Positions 50,434 to 59,583 are shown, numbered from the stretch's first letter. The stretch: DNA of 64,000 bases from Aedoeadaptatus nemausensis (GCF_903819165.1 NZ_CAIJCS010000028.1:1-64000); one strand, 5' to 3'. The notes: a model not told the origin generated them from the letters alone. Numbers and translations: made by a program.

Positions 50434-51879
50434 ATGACTACATTTCTAATCGGCCTTGCGATTTTAATCGTAGGCGGCTTTTTTTACGGTCGTTTTGCCG
50501 AAAAAGTGTTCCAACCGGACGATAGGGAAACGCCCGCCATTAAAAATCAAGACGGCGTCGACTACGTTCCCATGGACAAAAAGAAAAACGCGCTGATCGA
50601 GCTTTTAAACATTGCGGGAACCGGCCCGATTTTAGGCCCCATTCAAGGGATTTTATTCGGTCCTTTAGCTTTTATTATGATTCCCATCGGCTGCGTACTC
50701 GGCGGTGCTATCCACGACTATATGAGCGGTATGATTTCTCTTCGCTCGGAAGGTGCTCAAATGCCGGCGCTTATTAAGCGTAATCTCGGCGGCAAGGTAT
50801 ACTCGGTCTACAACATTTTCGTTATTATTCTTATGATTCTAGTAGGCGCCGTGTTTATCTACACCCCGGGGGACTTAATCGTCGCCAATGTATTGCACCA
50901 AGAAGCGATCGCATCCAATCCCGTGGTTTGGATCGTATACGCTTGTATTTTCGCTTACTATATTTTAGCTACACTTTTCCCCATCGATAAGATTATCGGA
51001 AGAGTGTACCCGATCTTCGGCGGCATTTTACTTCTTTCCGCCATCGGTATTTTCTTCGGTCTGTTCATCCACGGTTACCAACTGGACAACTTGACCATGC
51101 AAAATCTTGCAGGCGTTCATCCGGAAGGCACGCCCATTCTCCCCGTATTCTTCGTTACCGTCGCATGCGGTATCGTATCGGGTTTCCACTCTACGCAAGC
51201 TACTTTGATCGGTCGCTCCGTCAAGCACGAACGTGAAGGCCGCTTCGTATTCTACGATATGATGATCTTAGAAGGCTTTATCGCCATGATCTGGGCAGCT
51301 GCCGCTATGGGTATTTACAATAAGGGCATCGACGCCGGCCTCATCGGCAAGCCCGCCGTTATCGGCTTGGTTGCCAACGATATGCTCGGTACGATCGGCG
51401 GTTTAATCGCCGTCATCGGCATTATCGTACTTCCCATCACCTCCGGTGACACGGCTTTACGTTCCGCCCGCCTTATGATCGCCGATCACTTAAACATTTC
51501 TCAAAAAACCATGAAGAGCCGCTTAACACTGTCTCTCGGTATTTTTGCAGGTGTTCTCGTGATCCTGATCTTTGCGAAAATGAGCCCCAACGGCTTCAAT
51601 GTCCTCTGGCAATATTTCGCATGGGCAAACCAAACCATTGCGGTCTTCGCCTTCGCCATGATTTCCATTTACTTGCAACGTCACGGCAGACAATTCCTGG
51701 TATCCTTACTTCCGGGTATGTTCTACATTTACGTTATTATGGCGTATATTTTAGGCGCAAAGATCGGCTTTAACTTGCCTTATATGGCATCCAATATCTT
51801 AGGCGTCGTCGCCGCTTTAATTTACGGCTATGTCGTATTTAAAGAAGGCAGCAAACAACAAGATTTGGCAAGTGTATAA
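50434..51879 (+). CDS. cstA: CstA-like peptide/pyruvate carrier
   Basis: 481 residues from ATG 50434 (AGGAGG, 7-nt spacing; MTTFLIGLAILIVGG). Carbon-starvation protein A family: NIAGTGPILGPIQGILFG, GGAIHDYMSGMISLR, ACGIVSGFHSTQATLIGR, ITSGDTALRSARL are conserved blocks. It is shorter than E. coli CstA (~700), as usual for the Bacillota form. CstA proteins take up peptides or pyruvate. Monocistronic, between its own promoter and terminator. Confidence 0.88.
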   Translation: MTTFLIGLAILIVGGFFYGRFAEKVFQPDDRETPAIKNQDGVDYVPMDKKKNALIELLNIAGTGPILGPIQGILFGPLAFIMIPIGCVLGGAIHDYMSGMISLRSEGAQMPALIKRNLGGKVYSVYNIFVIILMILVGAVFIYTPGDLIVANVLHQEAIASNPVVWIVYACIFAYYILATLFPIDKIIGRVYPIFGGILLLSAIGIFFGLFIHGYQLDNLTMQNLAGVHPEGTPILPVFFVTVACGIVSGFHSTQATLIGRSVKHEREGRFVFYDMMILEGFIAMIWAAAAMGIYNKGIDAGLIGKPAVIGLVANDMLGTIGGLIAVIGIIVLPITSGDTALRSARLMIADHLNISQKTMKSRLTLSLGIFAGVLVILIFAKMSPNGFNVLWQYFAWANQTIAVFAFAMISIYLQRHGRQFLVSLLPGMFYIYVIMAYILGAKIGFNLPYMASNILGVVAALIYGYVVFKEGSKQQDLASV

Positions 51880-51882
51880 ATT

Positions 51883-51910
51883 AAAGAGCATGGGAACATG
51901 CTCTTTTTTT
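51883..51910 (+). terminator. terminator of the CstA-like gene
   Basis: AAAGAGCATG-GGAA-CATGCTCTTT followed by T. Confidence 0.92.
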
Positions 51911-51990
51911 ATTGGCAAGAAGATGGGATCTGTTTAATTTTCGTCTCTTTCGGTAATCTATAAAATAATGGAATTAGAAAAGAGGAAATA

Positions 51991-52509
51991 ATGGAATTTA
52001 AAACGATTTTAAACACGCGCAAATCCGTTCGCTCTTATACCGGCGAAAAGATTTCGGAAGAAACTCTACATGCCATTCTCGAAGCCGGGCAAGCTTCTCC
52101 CGTAGGCATGGCCTATTACGACAAGGTGCATCTTACGGTAGTAGAAGATGAGGACATTTTAAAAGAGGTGGAGTCGGGAGCGCAAGCTCTCTACAAAGCG
52201 GAAGGTCAGCCCTTTTTACACGGCGCGCCCACCTATATCATCGTATCGGCGGCCGGAGAGGGCAATCTGCATTTCTCAAACGCCGCTATTGTCGCCCACC
52301 AAATGAGCCTCGCCGCCGTGGATTTAGGCGTGGGGACCTGCCACATCTGGGGCGCCACCATGGCCCTTCAAGAAAACGAAGAGCTTAAGAAAAAGCTCGC
52401 CATTCCCGAGGGATTCATTACCTGCTGCGGCATTATTTTAGGCGTGAGCGACGAAGAATACACGGAGCGAGACGATTTAAGCGGCCGCATTTCTGTGAAC
52501 AGAATCTAA
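51991..52509 (+). CDS. nitroreductase-family flavoprotein
   Basis: 172 residues, single-domain FMN nitroreductase. TRKSVRSYTGEKI (phosphate-binding Arg/Ser), EAGQASPVGM, then AVDLGVGTCHIWGA (dimer/FMN contact) and ITCCGIILGVSDEE. AGAGGAAAT precedes the ATG. Reduces quinones, nitro compounds or acts as an NAD(P)H oxidase; the exact substrate is unknown. Confidence 0.85.
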   Translation: MEFKTILNTRKSVRSYTGEKISEETLHAILEAGQASPVGMAYYDKVHLTVVEDEDILKEVESGAQALYKAEGQPFLHGAPTYIIVSAAGEGNLHFSNAAIVAHQMSLAAVDLGVGTCHIWGATMALQENEELKKKLAIPEGFITCCGIILGVSDEEYTERDDLSGRISVNRI

Positions 52510-52512
52510 GAA

Positions 52513-52537
52513 GAGTCCACCTGAGGGTGGGCTTTTT
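52513..52537 (+). terminator. short terminator after the nitroreductase gene
   Basis: GTCCACC-TGAG-GGTGGGC stem then TTTTT. Confidence 0.7.
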
Positions 52538-52562
52538 GCTACTTAAAGGAAAGAAGGAACAA

Positions 52563-53765
52563 ATGGGAGAGAAGATAAAGAATAAAAATTGGACCGGCGC
52601 TTTTTTATTTATTACTCTCATGGGAATTGTAAGCTTATTTTCCGACATGACCCACGAAGGGGCGCGGAGTATTCTCGGGGAATTTTTAAGTTTAACGGGG
52701 GCGAGCGCCGCCGCCATCGGTTTTGTGTCGGGTCTGGGCGAGCTTTTAGGCTATGGCCTGCGCATCGTCTCCGGACGTTTGGCGGATAAAACCAAGCGCT
52801 ACTGGACTTTTATCACCTTAGGTTATGCCGTTCAGGTATTGGCCATTCCCGCCCTGGCCCTGACGGGAGAGAAGGGATGGGTCTTCGCCTGCAGTCTCGT
52901 CGTCTTGGAGCGTGTAGGAAAGGCCATTAAAAAGCCCGCAAAAAACACGCTGGTTTCCTTTGCCTCTTCCGAGATCGGAGAGGGGAAAGGCTTCGCCTAT
53001 CAGGAATTTCTCGATCAACTGGGCGCTTTTTTAGGACCTGTAATGCTCTTTTTTATCGGCCTGATTCGGGGAAGCGGCGATGTGTTCGAGACTTATCGCC
53101 TGTCCTTTTTATTCCTGGGCATTCCCGCCCTCATCATCATCTCTCTCGTTCTCTTCGCCAAGGCGAAATACCCTCATCCGGAAATTTTCGAAAAACAAAA
53201 AGAAGAGACCGAGAGCTTTAAGACGGGTCCGGATTTTGTTCTTTACGTCGTGGCAATCTCACTCTTCGCCTTCGGCTTTATCGACTTTACACTGGTAACC
53301 CTTCACGGCGCCGACAGCCATTTCTTTTCTCCCGAGCGCCTCAGCTTACTGTACGCCCTGGCTATGATCGTCGATGCCTTTGCGGCCCTCGTCTTCGGCT
53401 ATCTGTACGATAAGGTGGGCATTAAAAGCTTAATGATTTCCAGCTTTATAAGCGCATTTTTCGCCCCCTTTATCTTTATGGCGAAGACCCCCGGCGCTAT
53501 GATCTTCGGCATCGTCCTCTGGGGCATCGGCATGGGCGCCCAGGAAAGCGTGATGAAAGCGGCGGTAAGCGGCTTTGTGCCGAAAGCTCTCCGCTCTACC
53601 GGCTTCGGCATCTTCGAAACGGCTTTCGGGATCGCGTGGTTTTTAGGCTCATGGTCTCTGGGATATTTATACGATCACAATATAGGCGCCATGATTGCCC
53701 TTTCCGTCATCTGTCAATTGGCCGCCATCGCCTTTTACGCTCTCTCACAAAAAAAGCGCCCCTGA
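52563..53765 (+). CDS. major facilitator superfamily transporter
   Basis: 400 residues from ATG 52563 (AGAAGGA upstream). About twelve helices: LFSDMTHEGARSILGEF in loop 1 and GYGLRIVSGRLADKTKRYW as the MFS motif A-like loop, ERVGKAIKKPAKNTLVS, and a matching second half with FGYLYDKVGIKSLM. The DMTHEGARS/KKPAKN motifs occur in an MFS subgroup of unknown substrate. Its stop lies inside the convergent terminator. Confidence 0.82.
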   Translation: MGEKIKNKNWTGAFLFITLMGIVSLFSDMTHEGARSILGEFLSLTGASAAAIGFVSGLGELLGYGLRIVSGRLADKTKRYWTFITLGYAVQVLAIPALALTGEKGWVFACSLVVLERVGKAIKKPAKNTLVSFASSEIGEGKGFAYQEFLDQLGAFLGPVMLFFIGLIRGSGDVFETYRLSFLFLGIPALIIISLVLFAKAKYPHPEIFEKQKEETESFKTGPDFVLYVVAISLFAFGFIDFTLVTLHGADSHFFSPERLSLLYALAMIVDAFAALVFGYLYDKVGIKSLMISSFISAFFAPFIFMAKTPGAMIFGIVLWGIGMGAQESVMKAAVSGFVPKALRSTGFGIFETAFGIAWFLGSWSLGYLYDHNIGAMIALSVICQLAAIAFYALSQKKRP

Positions 53766-53773
53766 AAGGGCGC
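53749..53773 (-). terminator. terminator of the FeoC-like gene
   Basis: Minus strand: GCGCCC/GGGCGC stem with a 6-nt loop followed by a T7 run. Confidence 0.8.
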
Positions 53774-53778
53774 AAGGT

Positions 53779-54012
53779 TTAGGAATTAGCTTCCCACAGA
53801 ATATGTTCGCCGTGGGAGATGTGGTTTTTACAGTGTTTGCAATTGCCACAGCCTCCGCTGCATGTCGGCGTGTGTTTACGGCGTTTAACATAGCCTAAAC
53901 GCTCGTAATGATGTAATTCGTCTTCCACCCATTGTACGCTTTGGTCTAAGCGTTGGGCGAGTGCTTCGGCGGTGTGATCGCCGTGTATTTTAATACATTC
54001 CAAAACTGACAT
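53779..54012 (-). CDS. FeoC-like winged-helix protein with Cys cluster
   Basis: 77 residues. An N-terminal winged-helix segment (GDHTAEALAQRLDQSVQWVE, ~11-30) is followed by CSGGCGNCKHC (~51-61), a cysteine group suited to an Fe-S cluster or metal, as in FeoC-like regulators. No feoA/feoB is in the window, so a role in iron uptake is only suggested by the family. AAAGGAT-type ribosome site precedes ATG 54012. Confidence 0.65.
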   Translation of the reverse strand: MSVLECIKIHGDHTAEALAQRLDQSVQWVEDELHHYERLGYVKRRKHTPTCSGGCGNCKHCKNHISHGEHILWEANS

Positions 54013-54076
54013 AAAAATCCTTTCATTGTTCCTAACACCTTTTGGTATCGCCTCTATGCGGAGAAGCGAACAATGA

Positions 54077-54700
54077 TTAAGATTCCCTCAGCATTTCCCG
54101 CCAACCGGCGGCGTAAAAACGCTGCAAGGCTTCGATATGGGCCACGGCATCGTCGATAGGTTCGTCGTGGGCGATGATTTCAAAAATCCCCGTGAACATG
54201 GAGGTAATGATCATATGAATAAACATATCGTCGATGGAATGGGTGAGCTTGCCGCTGCGAACCAGCTCCTCGATTAAATCGATGGCCGATACGGTTTCGA
54301 TGGCGATCAGCCGCTCCACATAATGAGCGTACTTCGTCCCTTCGGCGCAGCTCGCGATCAGTTTAAAGACGTCGTAATGTTCGTAAATATAGGCGACGAG
54401 TTTTTTCATGTGATCGGTGGTGCGATAGGGGAGATCGGATAGAACGGCGCCCTCGTCGTCGCAAGGCACATTGCTTTCGGCATAAGCCTCGAATAAATCC
54501 AGAAGTTCCTGCGCCGGCTCCTCTACGATGGCATCGAAGAGCGCCTCCTTGCTGGCGTAATAGCGGTAGAGGGCGCCTGTGGTAACGTCCACGGCGGCGG
54601 CGATTCCTCGAACCGAAGTCTTGCGGTAGCCTTTATGTAAGAAATCCTTTTTGGCCTGCTCCAAAATCGCCTGAGCCAATGCATCGTTTGACGGTCTCAT
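54077..54700 (-). CDS. TetR-family transcriptional regulator
   Basis: 207 residues. The N-terminal TetR helix-turn-helix is clear: FLHKGYRKTSVRGIAAAVD and VTTGALYRYYASKEALFDA. The C-terminal ~140 residues form the ligand/dimer domain. GGGAGAGATAAGG precedes ATG 54700. A 15-bp palindrome, TGATA-TATAT-TATCA, at 54720-54734 just upstream is a possible self-operator. No obvious co-transcribed target; the FeoC-like gene is the next gene on the same strand. Confidence 0.85.
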   Translation of the reverse strand: MRPSNDALAQAILEQAKKDFLHKGYRKTSVRGIAAAVDVTTGALYRYYASKEALFDAIVEEPAQELLDLFEAYAESNVPCDDEGAVLSDLPYRTTDHMKKLVAYIYEHYDVFKLIASCAEGTKYAHYVERLIAIETVSAIDLIEELVRSGKLTHSIDDMFIHMIITSMFTGIFEIIAHDEPIDDAVAHIEALQRFYAAGWREMLRES

Positions 54701-54801
54701 CCTTATCTCTCCCTTCTATTGATATATATTATCACCTAAGGGGAGAATATTCAATCGCTTTATAAATGTTTCATTTTGTCTGAAAAGAGAAAGGAGGATC
54801 C

Positions 54802-55701
54802 ATGGCCTTACAATATAACGACATCGGGGACATCCCCTCCGCACCCGGCGTCTACTTATTTTATTCCGAAGGGAAAGTTGTTTATGTAGGGAAAAGTAAG
54901 CATTTAAAGGAGCGGGTTCGTTCTTATTTCGGAAAAGTTCACGAGCGTGAAAAACTTTATCAGATGATGCGCTATATAGATGATCTTCGCTATATTGTGA
55001 CGGACAGCCATTTGGAGGCTCGCCTGCTCGAGTACGAACTTATTAGAAAGCACACGCCGATTTACAACAGTCGCCATACTCGTGGCAAGAGCAAAACCTA
55101 TCTTCGTATCGACGTGAAGAATTTACTCACTTTGGGAGAATCGGGTTTCGGACCTCTTTTGAATACCAAAGGTTTAAAGCTTTTTATTAAATCCATGAAG
55201 AGCCTATACCCTATTCGGCGAAGGGGAGGGGAATTTATTTTCAAAAAGAAGATCATGGCGCCGAAACTTACAGAAGCTGAGCGAAAAGACACGGCGAGGG
55301 CTCTCGATTCCATTCTTTACGATCGGAAAAGTTACGCTGCTTTTTCCGACGCCCTTTCGGAGAAAATGGCAAAAGCTGCCGGTGCATTGGCTTTTGAAGA
55401 GGCACATTTTTATAAACAGTTGCTGGAAAGCTTGGAGCATCATATCGGGCGAACGGAAAGAGAAAATGCTTTTTATGAAAAGCCCTATGTCTTTTTAACA
55501 GAAAAGAAAGATCGCTTTATTCTAACCTGCGGCGGGCGCATCCTAATAAAAGATAGTATCGAAAAATTACCGCAGTACGAGGGCTACGATTATTCAAACG
55601 TAACAATGAATCCCGATTTGGAATACGCAAAGATCATTTACAGCGAGGCGAAGAGCGAAGGTTTTATAGGCGAAAAACATAGTGCCGAAACCTCGCTGTA
55701 A
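54802..55701 (+). CDS. Cho-like GIY-YIG nuclease (UvrC N-terminal homologue)
   Basis: 299 residues. The GIY-YIG domain of UvrC/Cho is at the N-terminus: SAPGVYLFYSEGKVVYVGKS, RVRSYF, EARLLEYELIRKHTPIYN. A UvrB-interaction-like stretch (LAFEEAHFYKQLLESLE) follows at ~210. The second nuclease half and HhH of full UvrC (~600 residues) are absent, as in E. coli Cho (~295). It probably makes the 3' incision beside a lesion in nucleotide excision repair. AAAGGAGG precedes ATG 54802. A separate full UvrC is expected elsewhere. Confidence 0.82.
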   Translation: MALQYNDIGDIPSAPGVYLFYSEGKVVYVGKSKHLKERVRSYFGKVHEREKLYQMMRYIDDLRYIVTDSHLEARLLEYELIRKHTPIYNSRHTRGKSKTYLRIDVKNLLTLGESGFGPLLNTKGLKLFIKSMKSLYPIRRRGGEFIFKKKIMAPKLTEAERKDTARALDSILYDRKSYAAFSDALSEKMAKAAGALAFEEAHFYKQLLESLEHHIGRTERENAFYEKPYVFLTEKKDRFILTCGGRILIKDSIEKLPQYEGYDYSNVTMNPDLEYAKIIYSEAKSEGFIGEKHSAETSL

Positions 55702-55797
55702 AACAAGTGGAGGTAACCGCACTTTCCAAAATCTCCTTCTTTTGCTAAAATAGTTAAAAACAGGGAATGAAGTTCTCCCTTGGGCAACCTAAACCGC

Positions 55798-55845
55798 AAA
55801 AGCTGATGACTTCTACGATTTTATCGCAGAAAGCATCGGCTTTTT
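55798..55845 (+). terminator. long hairpin terminator before the antiporter gene
   Basis: AAAGCTGATG/CATCGGCTTT outer stem plus inner TTCT/AGAA and CGAT/ATCG stems, ending in T5. It is only 18 bp before the antiporter start, so it may instead act in that gene's leader. Confidence 0.65.
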
Positions 55846-55862
55846 GCGTGTAAGGAGGTTTT

Positions 55863-57059
55863 ATGTTACTTTCTCTCGCTCTTTTACTTTTAATGGGCCT
55901 CGGTATGAAGTCCCTCGTGGAAAAAATGGGCTTGCCGGGGATTATCGGCATTTTCGCTACCGGAGTGTTGCTCGGGCCGAGTTGTTTCAATCTGCTGGAC
56001 GATCATCTTCTCGCGATTTCCGGCGAGCTCCGGCAAATGGCGCTCATTATTATTTTGCTGAAGGCAGGCCTTTCTTTGGATCTCTCCGATTTAAAGAAGG
56101 TGGGGCGGCCGGCGATCTTTGTGTCTTTCGTGCCGGCAAGTTTTGAAATTATAGGTTACACGCTCCTCGCTCCCATGCTCCTCGGGATTTCCAGAGTAGA
56201 CGCCGCTCTTATGGGCACCGTACTCGCCGCCGTTTCCCCGGCGGTAGTGGTGCCTAGAATGGCGAAGATGATGGAAGAGGGCGTAGGTACGGAACGATCC
56301 GTACCCCAGCTCATTATGGCGGGGGCTTCCTGCGACGATATTTTCGTCATCGTCCTCTTTACATCCTTTCTCGGAATGGTAAAGGGAGGGGATCTGAAGT
56401 TGGCGAGCCTTATGAACGTGCCTCTATCGGTTATTTGCGGCATGATCCTAGGAGAAATCGTAGGTTATGTCCTTTATCGCTTTTTCGAATCCGCCTTTGT
56501 ACGTGAACGCCATGTGCGCAACAGTGTCAAGGTGCTCGTGATGCTCGCCGTAAGCTTTCTCCTCGTGGCCGGGGAAGAGCTCTTAAAGGGGAAGGTTCCC
56601 GTGTCCGGCCTCATCGCCGTGGTGGCCATGGCCGTGGTGATTCACGAAAAGATGCCCGAAAATGTATCCTCCCGACTTTCGGAAAAATTCGGTAAGCTTT
56701 GGATCGGCGCGGAGATCTTCCTCTTCGTCCTCGTCGGCGCCGCCGTGGACATTCACTACACCATGGAGGCCGGGGGAGCGGCGGTGGCGTTAATTTTTAT
56801 GGCGCTTATATTTAGAAGTTTCGGCGTGGCCTTATCCCTTGCGGGAACCCATTTAAATTTAAAGGAGCGACTCTTCTGTATCTTCGCCTATCTTCCGAAG
56901 GCTACAGTGCAGGCGGCCATCGGTTCCGTTCCCCTACAGGCGGGTCTCTCCTCGGGGAATATGATTTTATCCGTGGCGGTGCTTTCCATTTTAACCACCG
57001 CGCCTATAGGTGCTCTTTTAATCGATCGCACGCAAAAGAGTTTACTTTCTTCAAAATAA
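55863..57059 (+). CDS. CPA-family sodium/proton antiporter
   Basis: 398 residues, about twelve helices of the Na+/H+ exchanger fold. IIGIFATGVLLGPSCFNLLD, LKAGLSLDLSDL, and LAAVSPAVVVPRM are the typical blocks; the ion-site Asp pair is in GASCDDIFVIVLF (~156-168). AAGGAGG precedes ATG 55863. Role in sodium/pH homeostasis. Monocistronic with a strong bidirectional terminator. Confidence 0.85.
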   Translation: MLLSLALLLLMGLGMKSLVEKMGLPGIIGIFATGVLLGPSCFNLLDDHLLAISGELRQMALIIILLKAGLSLDLSDLKKVGRPAIFVSFVPASFEIIGYTLLAPMLLGISRVDAALMGTVLAAVSPAVVVPRMAKMMEEGVGTERSVPQLIMAGASCDDIFVIVLFTSFLGMVKGGDLKLASLMNVPLSVICGMILGEIVGYVLYRFFESAFVRERHVRNSVKVLVMLAVSFLLVAGEELLKGKVPVSGLIAVVAMAVVIHEKMPENVSSRLSEKFGKLWIGAEIFLFVLVGAAVDIHYTMEAGGAAVALIFMALIFRSFGVALSLAGTHLNLKERLFCIFAYLPKATVQAAIGSVPLQAGLSSGNMILSVAVLSILTTAPIGALLIDRTQKSLLSSK

Positions 57060-57065
57060 GAGCAC

Positions 57066-57097
57066 AAAAAAAAGGATGTCTTTGTGACATCCTTTTT
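57066..57097. terminator. bidirectional terminator
   Basis: A-run, GGATGTC-TTTGT-GACATCC, T-run; between the antiporter gene and lrgB. Confidence 0.92.
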
Positions 57098-57100
57098 GCT

Positions 57101-57802
57101 TTATAAGCCGAGTAATGAAATTAAGACGGGCATGACCACCGACGCGATAATGGCGTGGAGCCCGATGGTAAGGCCGGACATAGCCCCTTCCACTTCGCCC
57201 AACTTAATGGCGTAGCTCGTGCCCACGGCGTGTGCCGCCGTGCCGATACCCAGTCCTTTTGAAACCGGGTTTTTAATTTTGGCAAGCTTGATACAGTAGG
57301 GGGCGATGACCGCGCCGACGATGCCCGTTAAAATAACGAACATAACGGTAATGGAGACGATCCAACCCATTTTGCCGGAAATTTCCATGGCGATGGCCGT
57401 GGTGACGGACTTCGGAATGGACGCCAAAAGTACCTCTTGGGGAATGGTCAGCACATTGCCTAAAAAGACGACGCAGAGCACGACGAAGACACAGCCGATG
57501 GTAACCGATGCTAAAACGGGCACCAGATATTTAATCAGTGTGTCTTTTTGTTTGTAAAGGCTCACGCCGATGACGATGGTTTCCACAGGAGAAATCACCA
57601 TTTGAATGACCGAGCCTCCGTTTTGGTAATTTTCCAGGGGAATATCGAACACCTTTAAAAATAAAATAATGGCAATAATGGAAAACAGAAGAGGGTTTAA
57701 AATAGGTGCGTTCAGTCGCACGCTGAGCTTTGAGAAAAGAATAAAGAACAGAATGGAAATAACCAATCCGAAATATGGGGTTTGGGTAAATAAATCAAGC
57801 AT
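57101..57802 (-). CDS. lrgB: LrgB/CidB family membrane protein
   Basis: 233 residues with seven or more helices. LrgB landmarks: ISPVETIVIGVSLYKQ-like N-terminal half, ASIPKSVTTAIAMEISGKMG (conserved SVTTxIA), and GLGIGTAAHAVGTSYA near the end. Together with LrgA it forms the holin-like system affecting autolysis and, in some bacteria, pyruvate/glycolate transport. Start ATG 57802 overlaps the end of lrgA. Confidence 0.9.
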   Translation of the reverse strand: MLDLFTQTPYFGLVISILFFILFSKLSVRLNAPILNPLLFSIIAIILFLKVFDIPLENYQNGGSVIQMVISPVETIVIGVSLYKQKDTLIKYLVPVLASVTIGCVFVVLCVVFLGNVLTIPQEVLLASIPKSVTTAIAMEISGKMGWIVSITVMFVILTGIVGAVIAPYCIKLAKIKNPVSKGLGIGTAAHAVGTSYAIKLGEVEGAMSGLTIGLHAIIASVVMPVLISLLGL

Positions 57803-58166
57803 CTTTCTTACCTCCCGATACTTTTTCCTGCAGGCCGATGATCAGATCACTGGCCTTACCGGTGACGATCATGGTGGCGGCGGTGGAGACCACGATAATG
57901 ACGAAAATTTTCAGCCAAACATCGAGGCTAAACTCGCCGAAGTATTCCATGACGGCGACGCCGACGGGGATAAAGACGATGGCTAAGTATTTGTTGGATA
58001 ATTCCGTAACTTCCTTTAAGTCGTCCAGTTTCACGATCTTAAATTCCAATAGGAGGAATAAGATGATCGCGGCGATAATCGTACTGGGGAAGGGAAACGG
58101 CAAAAGGCCCGAAATAATTTGGCCGAGAAGCGCCGTCCCGAACATAATTAATAATTGGTATAACAC
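57795..58166 (-). CDS. lrgA: LrgA/CidA family holin-like protein
   Basis: 123 residues, four helices. GQIISGLLPFPFPSTIIAA followed by ILFLLLEFKIVKLDDL are the typical first half, then PVGVAVMEYFGEFSLD. Cotranscribed with lrgB (8-nt overlap). AGGGAGA precedes ATG 58166. No LytSR regulator is nearby. Confidence 0.88.
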   Translation of the reverse strand: MLYQLLIMFGTALLGQIISGLLPFPFPSTIIAAIILFLLLEFKIVKLDDLKEVTELSNKYLAIVFIPVGVAVMEYFGEFSLDVWLKIFVIIVVSTAATMIVTGKASDLIIGLQEKVSGGKKDA

Positions 58167-58470
58167 GTTTTCTCTCCCTTTTAATTAAAATTACATGAGC
58201 CTCTTTAATATATAAAACCTGCGGGCGTTTATCAAGGTAAAAAATAAAAATTTATCGAGAAACAGGAGAAATAACGGCGTTTAATACAAAATATATCATT
58301 TAAAACAAAAGAGACAAAAAGATCGGGCATAAATTTGAATAAAAACGAATATTGACAATACTATATTCAGGAGATTGTATATTCCCTTCGCCGAGTCGGA
58401 GATTCTTCCGTGATTAGTTTTTCTATCTTTAGGTATATATTCTAATAATAATAATTATTAGGAGGATACT
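58167..58470. other. AT-rich divergent regulatory region (lrgA / SDR gene)
   Basis: 304 bp. Rightward signals include TTGACA (58352-58357) with TATATT 20 bp on, and an overlapping TTGAAT...TACTAT pair; neither spacing is ideal. Close to the SDR gene a perfect 8-bp hairpin CTAATAAT-AATA-ATTATTAG (58442-58461) ends on the first G of the GGAGG ribosome site. No gene seen. Confidence 0.5.
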
Positions 58471-59208
58471 ATGTTAAAGGATAAAATTTGCGTCGTTACC
58501 GGCGGTACCCGAGGTATCGGGAAAGCCATTGTAGAAGAATTTTTAAACGAAGGGGCTACGGTCATTTTCTTCGGCTCCCGTGAAGAAACAGTGGCAAAAG
58601 CCTTAGAAGAATACAAGAAAAAATATGACAAAGTGGAAGGCGCCTGGCCGAATTTAATGGATGGGGAATCCATTAAAGCCGAAATCGAACGAATCGTAAA
58701 AAAATACGGTCGCATCGACGTCCTCGCCAATAACGCCGGCGTCGCCGACGACGTATCGGTATACGATTACGATGCCGATAAATTCGCCAAGATTATGGAC
58801 TTAAACGTAAAGGGCGTGTTCAACGCCATCGTCGCCACCATTCCCCACATGAAGGAACAGGGCGGCGGATCCATTATTTCCACGAGCTCCATGGTGAGCA
58901 AATACGGTCAAACCCGCGGCGTAGGCTATCCTGCGAGTAAATTTGCCGTCAACGGACTTACGATTTCCCTTGCGAGAGAACTTGGTCCCGATAATATTCG
59001 CGTGAACGCCGTGGCGCCCGGCATTACCAATACGGACATGATGCAAAAGGTGCCTAAGGAAATGATCGAGCCCTTGATCCAAAACATTCCCCTTCGCCGC
59101 ATCGGCGAGCCGGAAGATATTGCCAAGGCCTACGCTTTCTTAGCCAGCGACAAGGCGTCCTATATTTCGGGAACCGTACTGAATGTGGACGGCGCCATGC
59201 TCGTATAA
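58471..59208 (+). CDS. short-chain dehydrogenase/reductase (FabG-like)
   Basis: 245 residues. Rossmann motif TGGTRGIGKA, LANNAGVAD, catalytic Ser in STSSMVSKYG and Y-x-x-x-K in VGYPASKFAV, then APGITNTDM and the C-terminal SGTVLNVDGAM typical of classical SDRs. It may be a 3-oxoacyl-ACP reductase or a hydroxy-acid/steroid-type dehydrogenase; no fatty-acid genes are adjacent, which argues against a core FabG. GGAGG precedes ATG 58471, and its first base closes an AT-rich hairpin. Confidence 0.88.
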   Translation: MLKDKICVVTGGTRGIGKAIVEEFLNEGATVIFFGSREETVAKALEEYKKKYDKVEGAWPNLMDGESIKAEIERIVKKYGRIDVLANNAGVADDVSVYDYDADKFAKIMDLNVKGVFNAIVATIPHMKEQGGGSIISTSSMVSKYGQTRGVGYPASKFAVNGLTISLARELGPDNIRVNAVAPGITNTDMMQKVPKEMIEPLIQNIPLRRIGEPEDIAKAYAFLASDKASYISGTVLNVDGAMLV

Positions 59209-59216
59209 AACAAAAG

Positions 59217-59241
59217 GCATCTACAATTGTAGATGCTTTTT
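59217..59241 (+). terminator. terminator of the SDR gene
   Basis: Perfect GCATCTACAATTGTAGATGC palindrome followed by T5. Confidence 0.9.
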
Positions 59242-59264
59242 ACATAGAGGAATACAAACGCATT

Positions 59265-59525
59265 ATGAAAAAGTTTCGAAAAAATTTACAGCTTTACACT
59301 TTCTTGCTCGGGTTTATTTTAATCGTCGTCGCCTATTTCATTCCGACCGATCCCTTTCCCACCATTAAACCCATGGGCATCGCTACGATTTTTATCGCAC
59401 CTATTTTGGGAATTTTAGGCATCGTCTTTTCCCTAATCAATAAAAAATACCGCTACATCGTCCCCAATGTGCTCTTGGTATTATCCTTTTTCATCCTTAT
59501 GGATCTGTTTTATTTAATCCCTTGA
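59265..59525 (+). CDS. small three-helix membrane protein, paralogue 1
   Basis: 86 residues with three hydrophobic segments (~10-25, ~39-57, ~66-84). It shares the plan of the next gene: Y/LFxPTDPxxxxxP, then AT.xxAPxLGIxGI and RxxxPNxLLxLSFF. The ribosome site is weak (AGAGG too far, ~14 nt). Family not recognised; probably a duplicated small membrane protein. Confidence 0.6.
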   Translation: MKKFRKNLQLYTFLLGFILIVVAYFIPTDPFPTIKPMGIATIFIAPILGILGIVFSLINKKYRYIVPNVLLVLSFFILMDLFYLIP

Positions 59526-59583
59526 GACATAGAAAAGAGTCGCGAGGCATGTAAGGTTTAGAGAACAAGAAGAGGGAGCACCG

